From Agroathelia rolfsii (taxonomy: Eukaryota; Basidiomycota; Agaricomycetes; Amylocorticiales; Amylocorticiaceae): a stretch of DNA of 64,000 nt. A program made the translations under genes and the position numbers. Of the stretch, positions 1 through 9,786 are shown piece by piece; the stretch's first letter is position 1, and every line of letters begins with the position of its first letter. The notes beneath the pieces are model-generated. The model searched no databases and was not told where the DNA came from. It was given only the letters and a program-made list of their open reading frames with translations. The DNA is taken from positions 1,178,001-1,242,000 of the forward strand of contig JABRWF010000003.1 of NCBI GenBank assembly GCA_018343915.1. Direction: 5' to 3'.

Positions 1-1519
1 TGTTTTCCAACGAGCTCTATTGATATCCTTTTTAATCATAGTATCAGAGCCGTGCTGTAGCCTTTAGACCCTAACTCTTGGTTCTCTGTCGCGATTGCCT
101 CTCTCCCTTTCTTCCGGTTTCTGTTTCATATCTCTGGCCCACATATTACTGTCACTTATATATATTCTCCCTCACACCCCACCAACGATCATCTATCTAT
201 TCGATCTTCGGCTCTCGGTTCCCCTTCTCCGTTTCCGTTTCTTCCCTCTTCTCAACTGTTACCATTATTGTAGCCTGTTTGAAAAACTCCATTTACCCCA
301 ACACACACATACACCCCCTTGCCGTTTTTGGTTTTATACTCCATGTTTGCATAATATCACCTACCCATCCACACCTTCTTTCTATCTGTCTCCCAACGGC
401 TTCTGTTATTTACTCGGCATCAACATCTCTCCCTGCGCACGCACCGAGTTCATCACTTGTAGTAATATACTATACTACCTCGTGGTCTCTTTTCCGCTAT
501 ATTACACATACACGCTCTCCTCCCCTTCCTCCCTCGCTGTCTGCCCTCTCCGGTCCTGGCTTACTTTTCTAATCGCCGCATCGGACCGGTGCTCAACCAC
601 TCGGACGCTCCTTGATTATTATTCGCCTCTTCGGGTTTGATCCTCTCTTAGTCTTAGTCTGCCTCTTGATTCTTCGGCCTCGTATTTTTTTCTTCTTCTT
701 CCCTTACTAACCTTTTTCCCTTGTGGCTGATTTGTCCCGTAATTACTCTTTTTTTTCTGTGTTGTAGCAAATTTCATTTCATTTCCTCTCTCTCTCCCTA
801 ATTCTAAGAGTGGTCCAGTCTTCATCTTCATCGAGCAGACTTCGACGCTTGGTGATATCAATTAGCTCTTGGAATACTGATAAGGGTTTTGGATTGGTGA
901 TGGCAATCTAAACAAATTGGATAAATGCCCATTACATATTAGAGTGGGCTCCATTATGAGTGCCCCTGTCAGGGTTTGAATAGGGCACAGTGAATGGTCG
1001 AGTGTATTGGATGTATATGGCATTGAATATATTTGCATATGACTTGAGTACATTCCATATGACGTTGAATGCATAGCAGTAGTAGTGGTATCAGCATTTC
1101 TGCCATCGAACGACAAGCACAGTTCTGTATCGACATCTAGGGTTTTATGGGCGCCTCGAGTCCCTTGGCCTGCCTATGAGTCATTATTGAGGCAATAGCC
1201 TGCACGCCATCGACTCTATCTATCCACACGGCCAACGATCTCAAGTCCGCTCATCGCCATCGCCCGTCCCATCACCGTGCAGCCCAATCGCGCAATGTGT
1301 GTATCACCACATCCCTCATTGGCCACCACCCGTCCGTCCTCTCGGCGACCTAGACGGCGAGCTCAGTACGCCCTGAATAGATAGCGGCACCAGCCACTGG
1401 CAGCGGCAACACCACACACTGCATATCAATCCCGTTCCAGCTCTGCCCACCCAGGCTTCCCTCTTCATCTATAGGTTGTTCTAGTAGCCAGTAATCTTTC
1501 CCTCTCTTATCTGCATCCC
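1..1519. other. Pyrimidine-rich leader, no convincing gene
   Basis: Roughly the first 800 bases are strongly C+T rich on the plus strand. Long open frames here translate to low-complexity Ser/Pro/Leu/Phe strings with no recognisable domain, so I do not call them genes. The stretch from about 860 to 1519 is mixed sequence and probably contains the promoter and 5' untranslated region of the cytochrome b561 gene that starts at 1520. No tRNA or repeat was recognised. Confidence 0.5.
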
Positions 1520-2757
1520 ATGTCCGCGCAAGCAAAAGCAAACTTCAACGACGACCACGAGACCGGTGTACTGCCACCGCCCGCCACGAACAACGCCGAG
1601 ACGGAGCCGCTTATCGGCACCAACGAAGACGACGACGTTCCTGCAGTGTCAACAGCGCCCATGCTTAAACCTGAACACCGTCGAGGTGACCGTACGGCCA
1701 AGACTGCTGCCTTGGTACGTCATTGCAGAATTTGCCATCTGAGTCTATATTGGCGGTTTATCTGATAAGGCTTGTCGGTGTCGTCCCTGCTACGTGTCTT
1801 TTTCTTTTTGGTGCTATATAGGTGGCAGCTGCTGTGAGTCCCTTTGTCCTTGGCGGACACAAATCCTCGCGTGTTTATTGGCCCATGTCGCTGACGACTT
1901 GTTGAATCTGAAAGGCCTTCGTCGTCTCCACTTGGGTCCTTGTCTTTACCCACAACCCGACCCAACTCGGCTGGTTCACGTTCCACCCCATATGTCAAAG
2001 TCTAGCTATTGGGCTATTCACTTATGGTGCGCATACATACACGCATAGCGCTGCATGCAAATAGCCTGATACCATCTTACTCATGATGATATTCGACTCG
2101 GACAGGCATCCTCACGCTCCAGCCCACATCCCAGCCCAAGACGAAGGCCGACGGCCTTGTGCGCCATGAACGTGCCATGGCATTTCTCGGGTTCCCCATA
2201 ATCGCATTCGGCTCGTTCGCCATGATCTTCAACAAGTATGTGCATGACGCACCACACTTCACCACTTGGCATGCTGTACGTCCTGTCTTCCTCAACCTCC
2301 CACACCATTCCTTATATCCCATCATCTAATCAAATAAACGCCCTCCGCTTGATACCTAGACCTTCGGCCTCATCACCATCATCTGGCTCGTCATCCACGC
2401 CGGCCTTGGCGCCGCTAGCGTCTGGGCGCCCTCTCTCTTCGGCGGCGTCGCGCGCGCAAAGGCAGTGTGGAAGTACCACCGCCTCTCAGGGTACCTCCTC
2501 TTACCGTTCATGTTCCTCACAGCGCACCTCGCCGGCGCGTGGTCGACATGGGTGGTGATGAACACGAGCTATGCGGACCGGCTGATTACGTACACAATCT
2601 TGCCCGTAGTCATTTTGGTAGGCGTTTTTGTGCGTGTGAGGTGGGTCTTTTTTTTTTTTTTTTTTTTTGTCTTCTCCCTGGGTTTTCTTCGTATGGGTGA
2701 TATTAATGTATTTTTTTTTGTTTTGTTATTAGGCCCTCGAAGATGAAGTTCTTCTGA
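1520..2757 (+). CDS. Eukaryotic cytochrome b561-domain membrane protein
   Basis: Predicted six exons: 1520-1714, 1822-1833 (12-base micro-exon), 1915-2026, 2106-2275, 2360-2640 and 2733-2757, giving about 264 residues. All introns are GT..AG and the phases join without a stop. The protein has a polar N-terminus of about 65 residues followed by some six hydrophobic segments. Four histidines sit where the family binds two b hemes: H93 in a FHP motif, H127 in RHERAMAFLG, H162 in TTWHATFGL and H203 in KYHRLSGY. Members are ascorbate- or NAD(P)H-linked transmembrane electron carriers or ferric reductases; the exact donor and acceptor cannot be read from sequence. The last intron carries a run of about 20 T. 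The protein ends in a short basic tail (RPSKMKFF). The start is the first in-frame ATG. There is no DOMON domain, unlike many fungal relatives. Confidence 0.85.
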
Positions 2758-3333
2758 GCTTCTTAATTGCCGCTACTGTTATTGCATTGCTGTAGACAAT
2801 GTAAAGGAAAATCTATATCCCAAGTTGACAGACGTTGTATTTGTTTATGGAAATCTAATCACTATCTTTGCTCTTCGGTATCTCTCCATTAAAATAAAAT
2901 AAAAAGACATTCACTTTGACGATGACAAAACAATATCTTGTATACTAAATCAAATGAGATAGTGAGAGGAAGAGTATTGTCTAACCAAGTAAAATACCCA
3001 AAAGAATATATAAGTAAATAATAAAAAGTAGGATATTCGAGAATGCAAGTAAAGTAAGAGTAAAATTATGTACGCTGTAGGTTCCGACCGGCCATAAGCC
3101 TCTTTGTCGATTTTCTCCTTTCCTCGGATTATGCGCGATGTAAAATTTCAGATGGAATGCTTTTTTTGATATACAGTTCTTTTATATCTTCGGTTTCATG
3201 CCTGTCTGCCAGATCCAGCTCACAATTTAGCATGTGAACGGCTTTCCGACGCTTCCGGTTCGATACGCCTCGATGATGAGCTTTTTTTTTTCAACAAAAA
3301 AAAAGCAAGTCAGTACATATCCAGAAAAAAAAA
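2758..3333. other. Convergent intergenic spacer, AT-rich
   Basis: The spacer lies between the 3' ends of the b561 gene (+) and the permease gene (-). It contains A- and T-runs and an ATAAAATAAAA-like stretch near 2893 that could serve 3'-end formation, but no gene. Confidence 0.5.
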
Positions 3334-5408
3334 TCACACCTTCCTCACCTTGACAGAAATATACGTTCCCGCTACACAAATAAACCCACCCGCAAGCACC
3401 GTGCCCACCGCCAACGCAGTCCCGACCGGCCTTTGCTTAAACACACCCAACGACCTCCTGCTACCACCATCCTCTCCACGCAGATAATACGTATCATACA
3501 ACCAAAAGAACCCCGCGACGCCGTACGTGTACCAGGACGCGAACAGCGCGGACGTGATGCTGTTCAGGTACGAGAAGATCGGCACCGCCACGGCGAGCAC
3601 GAACGCTACGCCCACGGCGAGGAGGCAGAGGACGAGCCAGAAGAGCCAGCCGGTGAGTGTGTGCGTGTGTAGGTGGTGCGTGTGTCTGAAGAGGCGGATG
3701 AAGAGGATTTTGGCGCCTGTGTGGGAGTAAATGCCTGCTGCGCTGGAAAGTCAAAGGAAATAGTCGGTTTTTATTGTGAGAAACGGAATAGTGGGGGGAG
3801 GGAGGGAGGGAGGGAGGGAAGAGGTCGACGTACAAGGCAATGTTGATGATCCCAATACCAAACGCGGCTTTTTGCCATGCGGGAGGGAGGGATAAGAACG
3901 CGTCGGAGGAGACATTGGAGCCGATATAGCAATAGATGACAACGGCAAAGGCGACGTAGAACAATGTTGCGAAGCTTTGTAGACAGACCGCAGCCTTTGT
4001 TGGATGTTAGTATTGATCCATATGGGCGAGGAGATGGAAGTGTATTCTAACCTTCATAGCATCCTTCGGGTTTCGCATCTCAGATATGAGCATGAAGAAC
4101 CTGGTGAGTATATACGTCTTCGATGAGTGATAATAACCTCAAGGACAGAGCTCGCAGGCCTTACATGAAATGGCCTATTCAACAGCCATCAATACACGAA
4201 GAGAAAAAGACACAATTGAACAGACCCACCCGCATAGGCGAAAATCGGATTTGTAATTGCCAAAAAAGCTTCGTAAAAGTTTGTAGGGACTGTAGCCTGG
4301 ACGATTCTTCCCGAGACAGGATTTATACTTGCACTGTATTTATGCATTCGAGAGATGGCATAAGCTCCTTTTGCCAAACGTGAGTGAAATTAACTCACCC
4401 AACCATACCGACGATACCCGCCAACAAGAACACGGAGACACTGACCAAGCTAAGTAGTTTGATCCCGTTAAATGTGCGGGGCAGCGCAATCAAGAAGGCT
4501 ATAACAGCAAAAATGAGGGTAAAATATAGAGCGCAGAGGGAATTATTGGATAACGCCGATAGGGCCTGTTGCCCTATTGTGAAAGTAAATATTAGTGAAG
4601 GGGACAATCATCGTTATAAGACTTTTTTATTTTATTTCATTTTAAGAAAAAGCTAACCTGAGAGCAACAAGGAACCCTAGTAGAAACGTGATCAGCTCAA
4701 GTTGAAATCGAACAAAGTTAAGATAAGGTAAACGTACTGCTGCACAGACAGCAAATATAATCGCCCCCGCTGATAGCACCTACAGAAAATTCCAGGTGAG
4801 CACAAGCATCATCTCTACCAACTGTCTGCCAACCTCACGGCCGATAGGACCGAGCAAAATCAACCCAGCATCTCCCATATTATGCACTTCAGGATGATTG
4901 ATCTTAAAGTCAATCAATAATTTTGCGGTGTACAGGGCGAAGACACCCAAGAAAACGATCAAGATTACGCCAGGGACGATACCTACCAGAAGATATCTAT
5001 TTTAGCGTATACTTCGGTGATAAAAACAGGTAGCGACTAGTGGCGTACCGACGATGGCTAGCGCATTCGGGAGTGAGAGCATCCCTACCGTAACAATTTC
5101 GGATATCATCAATAGGCAGACGGACTGCCAGTGAATGGTCACGCCGTTATGAGCAACACATGTAGAAAATGATGTGATTCCAACATGGAACTGACCTGCC
5201 AGCTGAGCGTCTTGTATCTGATATCATGCCCTTCTTCCTTTCCAAAAACATCATTGACGGCAGCTTCACCATGATGATGATGGTGGTGGTGATGGACGTC
5301 GCCATCTATAGTCTCTTCCCCGTTGGAAGGTGCCGACTCGTTTGCTGTTAGATTTGATGGGTTGCACTTTGACCCGACTGACATTGCCGCGGGGAGCAAG
5401 GATGACAC
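3334..5408 (-). CDS. Neutral amino-acid permease (Aa_trans/AAAP family)
   Basis: Eleven exons on the minus strand: 5408-5196, 5124-5049, 4982-4834, 4779-4738, 4676-4658 (19 bases), 4573-4399, 4333-4230, 4174-4165 (10 bases), 4100-4052, 3994-3834 and 3742-3334. They sum to 1407 bases, 468 residues, with every phase consistent. The order of motifs matches fungal Mtr-like permeases: FGKEEGHDIRYKTLSWQ, SEIVTVGMLSLPNALAIVG, VHNMGDAGLILLGPIGRE, IALPRTFNG, FAYAGHFMFFMLISEMRNP, VYCYIGS-like and FAAGIYSHTGAKILFIRLF. About eleven membrane spans are expected, so it should act as a proton-coupled amino-acid importer at the plasma or vacuolar membrane. An unusual run of eight histidines lies near residue 40 in the cytosolic tail. 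The 10-base exon encodes the HFM of AYAGHFMFF; without it the conserved motif is broken. A second Met at codon 9 is an alternative start. Confidence 0.9.
3793..3822 (+). repeat. GGGA tandem run inside a permease intron
   Basis: Repeated GGGA units lie within the last intron of the permease gene (3743-3833). The coding strand therefore carries repeated CCCT. It is a simple repeat with G-quadruplex potential. Confidence 0.8.
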
Positions 5409-5949
5409 ACAAATGGAGAATAGACAGCCTGGGGACGGGGCGAGATACTGAAAGTGTCAAGATAGGCTTGAAGCAGTAGAACGAGAGGGGAGTAAGGCGA
5501 CGTCAAGTAGCAACTAGCTCATCATGACGCGTACTCGTATATACAGGCTTAGAGATGATTGAGATTTACCCGGGCAGGCTCTGGAGGAGGGTTTCATATA
5601 ATTTAATATATTGAACTCTTTTTTTTTGTCGTTAGTTCCAAAAAAAAAAAACATTGCCGTAGGAGCGTATACGCGATTCTAATCATTAATAATGCCATCA
5701 TTAGGCGATCACTTTGGCGTTTGACGCTATTTAGTGCTGGCCGCTTATACGACGGGGCGGAGGCGGGCAGACGGGCGAGAGCAAAATATTAATGCAACGC
5801 CTGCGAAGGTACTCAGTGTTACCGGTACCTGTGAAGAAAACATCAATCGGGAAAATATAGGAACTCGTAATCATGCCAGTACGTTGATACTAATACACAG
5901 GTCATTTATTCATGTCTCCATGATGTTTGAAATACTGCCAGTGGGAACA
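5409..5949. other. Upstream region of the permease gene
   Basis: This is the probable promoter and 5' UTR of the permease (read on the minus strand). It contains A/T runs near 5620-5650 and no recognisable gene. Confidence 0.4.
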
Positions 5950-6830
5950 TCACTGGCATTTGCGCATACCAAATGTATAATACAGTGCCGCGGCTACTAC
6001 AGTAATCGTTAGCACGCTGATGACACGGAATGATAATGCTTTTTCATCATCCTCCTTGGGCGGCAACTCAATAGCCGTGGTTTTTTTATATATATCCTGC
6101 AAGCTTTTGTCCTGTTTCTCCGTGCAACAATTTTGTATCAAAAGAAAACAAAAAGGGAGCGTACGGTGCACGGCGGATATCTTACTCCAAAGGAGGTATT
6201 GATAAAGGATGGAGAATTGAGGCTCGCATGAAAGTGGGTGAATGTGTCGAAGCCAAAATTGCCCTTGTACTACATACCATCTGTCGAAACAAAAAGCAAA
6301 ACATAGATGAGAACAAAATCCGAATAGATGAAAGAGTGCGCACACCCACTTGCTCCGACACCGTCGAATGGCGAGCCTTCTACACCTCCATGCGTACCAA
6401 CATCATTTCCTACGCCTACGCAAGTGCCGGATTGAGTATTATCAAAAACTAGAAAAAGTGAGCGGAAAAAATTGGAATTGTACGGAAAGTGAATAACGCA
6501 CCATGTGAAATGAATCTTTTGTCACGGGAGAATTGTAGAGTGCAAGTGGAGTTTCACTGAAGTGAGTAACTGGGATTTGAACTTTGTCCATTTTTTTAAA
6601 AAAAAAAAAACTTCTCGTATTAGAAGTTGGCGAACTTGATGGCATCTTCCATGTTTCTGATAGATAAAATTGCAAGAATTGGTTCAAATATCCCCCTGCA
6701 GTCATTCTCTCAGGTATAGGCAATAGTAGATAAATACAAGAAGAAACAAATAATATTTATACGAAATGGACTGAGTAATAGTGTTGTCCAAAACCTCAGA
6801 GGTGTTGATGCCGGGAAGGATGTAGCGGCA
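5950..6830 (-). pseudogene. 3' remnant of class-3 (fatty) aldehyde dehydrogenase
   Basis: Read on the minus strand, successive blocks match the C-terminal third of ALDH3-type enzymes: RYILPGINTSEV (near 6825), GIFEPILAILSI (near 6690), EDAIKFAN, SETPLALY, the NDV..GGV..SPFDGVGASG block (near 6400) and GNFGFDTFTHFHASLNSP (near 6250). These are followed by a short linker and a C-terminal hydrophobic segment VISVLTITVVAAALYY. The tail fits the membrane anchor of fungal and animal fatty-aldehyde dehydrogenases (ER or mitochondrial outer membrane). The N-terminal two thirds, including the catalytic Cys region, are absent. An in-frame TAG sits just before the GNFGFDTF block (near 6277), with no normal-length intron to remove it. 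I therefore call it a truncated pseudogene. The final exon still ends in a clean stop. Confidence 0.75.
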
Positions 6831-9696
6831 TCTATGATCATGTAATTGAGGAAAGCTAGCAGAGTAGCCCTATCTCTTAATATTTTAATGGGTTAGCTGC
6901 AGTCGCTGAGCCAATGAAGAAGCCGGGTTGTCATGGAAGTGTTATACCGGTCGTCGAGGACACTAGGGGTAAAGAGGAAGATAGGAGAAGCGTAAAGCAT
7001 TTTTCGATCGCATATCAACTAAGGGAAGGCAAACAGCTAAGTGAAATTAAAATCACAGGATTGCTGTGCATTCCCTCTTGCGAGGACCAGCGCCGGGCAA
7101 CGTTTACGGTGTTGGTCAGCGGGCACTAAGGGTGTTTGCACAATAGCGTGGTCTGCAAGTTGATCTGATAGTCATGTGAACCTTAAAATCGGCGTGCGCC
7201 AGCCCTAAAGGGAATGAGGGAGAAATGAATTTCGAGCATCGCAGGTCGTGGCAAGCAGAACAAAAGGGCAGGTTGCTACCCAGCTGTACCTACCCTATCC
7301 ACATGAATTAAAGACACCGCTTAACACCGACTTCGCGCCTCCCTCACTCAGCAGAAAGTACTCGACGGGCGGTGTCAGCGCAGGTAACATGCTTAGCGCC
7401 GATAAGAGATAAAAACAGACTCTATCATGGTGGATTGGACGTCGTTGGTCTTGTCTGGCAGAGTGACATGGCACACGTTGTAAAACTTAAAAAAGATGAG
7501 CGAGCTGGTGAGCAGGCGAAATATAATGCCAACAAAATCCTCCCAATATCTAGGGAGATGAAGACGAAGGCGAAAGGCACCGTGTGAGAACTGTGATGCT
7601 AGGCTTGGACTCGTCCGTGAAAAAATCAATAAGGTGCCAGCAGCTGATTTCACAACCATATCTTGGAGAAAGAGGGCGTGAGTTGTAGGAATGCATACCA
7701 CGTGCCTCTTGGGCACAGCTGGCTGCCACGAGGGAAGAGATGAGGGCGCTCTACATCTGCGGCAAAGTCCCCATCACTGGCAGGCTCAGCGCGAGAGTAG
7801 TCAATCATACTGTATGGATATAGAGCCCTGGATAGTTATTCTCAGAGCACAAGGATGGCAAGGTAAATGCATGACAACTTCTGAAATTAGTCCGGAACTG
7901 AGAGAAGTCCCGATTTGTCTTTGATTAAACATTGTTGGCGATTGCAATATGAAGTCGTCACTATTGCATGTACCAAGGCCGGAGATAGACACTGAATGAC
8001 AGTGTTAGCGCTTTACAGCGGTTCAAGAAATGATCAAACTTGCATGAGGTGTGTTCGTAGGGCACACCAGATTTGGGAATAGTGACGCTATGGGTTATGC
8101 AGACAGTAGCAACATTCAAGCGCTTAAGCATTTGTCTTTCCTCTGGCTCACCAGCAACTTGCTACTTATCCTGCTTGAAGCAGCTCCTAGATATTTCCTC
8201 ATAATATATACCATGGACTAAATAATTTATTTCATAAATCAAATACTAACCATATAATACTTTAACAAACACCTTACCACCGTAGGGCATATTCCTATCA
8301 TCCAGAACTTTTTCGAGGTTCAATGGAATATCAGTTACAGAGCTCTACGTGGGGCTAAAGTGGCTGTAGAACCTGATGGTCCCACTACACAGCGTGTCAC
8401 AGCCCATGATGTCACTGTTTCTAAATTTGGTAGGCTTCACAGACATACACCCCGTTGCAAGGGCCGGCCGCCTATCGTTTCTGGGATTGCTGCAAAGAAT
8501 ATGCATTCACCAAAGGAGCTTTCGCATGATGCTGTCTGCGTTAGCAGATAAAAAAACAAGCCAGTTGATTGGCCGAGGCCCATTTACCGATCGGTTAAGG
8601 GCAAATATTGTGTGAAGTCGCCGTGATTTGATCTGCATGTTGGAGGTAATATACAGTCGAGCATCATCCTGTGAACTGCGAAAATAAGGTTGAAAAATAA
8701 TAATCGCATGCGCTCATTTTTCATAAGATAGCGCTTATACAATAAGGCCGATGACCCGGTAACATATGTTATAGGCGTGACCGGGCCCCTCCCAATCTCT
8801 GATACCACTGTAATCTGTATGCTGTTTCACTCAATAAGAGATGGAGGGGCGATTATGAACTAAGTCAGATTTAAGCAGGAATATCAAGTTTAGCTCATGG
8901 GAGTGATTCTAAGGAAGTATTCCACCAAATTTGCGCAGGACATGCCACATGTATACTGACGTGTATTATGGTATTTTCAACTCGTGCAACTCCATCTCCT
9001 ACATGAAAACACATCGGAGAAAAATATGATGCACAATTTTGTTTAGTTTGTTTATTGCATCAGCAGATAAATATCATGCCTTTATACTTTGATAAAAAGC
9101 TCCATCAATGGGAGGAGATGCCGTCGGAGGAAATCGTTTCCCGCCAAAGGTGTCATCGTAACATGCACGGTCTCATTGCGGTGTAGCCCGTCGGTTTTGA
9201 ATGGGCGCTACCTTGGTGGTGATAATGAATACGGAGGATCGCCGGCACCAATGTTGCATAATAGATCGGAGATTCGGTTCCAGCAACTCTGGATCTTAAT
9301 CCTCACTTACATATCCTGCCGGCATTGTTCAAATACACAGCGCTTGAGACAAGCAATTTGTATCTTGTATCAGTGTCTAACACATGCAGCGCATCAATGT
9401 TTCATCATCCTATCCTCAGGAAAGTGACATTTGGAAATATTCTGTGGCGCCCATAAAAATACGATTACCATGAAGATGGTTTTTAGTTATACATTTCAAG
9501 TGGCACAGCACACTTCAACGCGTGGTATTATAGCGCTAAGGTATGCTTGTCTGTCGGACAAATTCACAGAGTAATACATGGATCATGTGTATTGTGTTGT
9601 AAATGCTCTGAAAGATTCATGTAGCATAGCATCGGCGCTACGCTCATGTACAAATCTAATAACAGGGGAATTTCATTCGTGTACCACTGGTGCAGT
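6831..9696. other. Intergenic, no supported gene
   Basis: About 2.9 kb without a recognisable coding region or RNA gene. Open frames near 7393-7716 (-) and 9089-9427 (+) show no family resemblance. A segment at 7306-7343 resembles 37944-37981 and may be a fragment of a dispersed repeat. Confidence 0.5.
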
Positions 9697-9711
9697 AATA
9701 TAAATACCAGT
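9697..9711 (+). promoter_or_regulatory. TATA-box segment of the intact TPR-CHAT gene
   Basis: AATATAAATACCAGT, containing TATAAATA, lies about 85 bases before the ATG at 9787. The identical 15 bases occur on the minus strand upstream of the paralogue at 32709-37029 (37192-37206). The start codon context is ACAACCATGG. Confidence 0.7.
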
Positions 9712-9786
9712 CCATTTGGCAGAAAGAAATACCATATCATTCGTTTCTATCTCTACTATATCTCGTGATTTCTCAAGATTACAACC

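Noticed and set aside
30..60. GTATCAGAGCC near the window start resembles a plant-type retrotransposon primer-binding site
   Set aside because: Fungal initiator tRNA ends differ, no LTR or gag is visible beside it, and one short match is not enough.
78..640. Two overlapping open frames of 164 and 181 codons
   Set aside because: Both are by-products of a C/T-rich stretch; the translations are low complexity with no domain or splice support.
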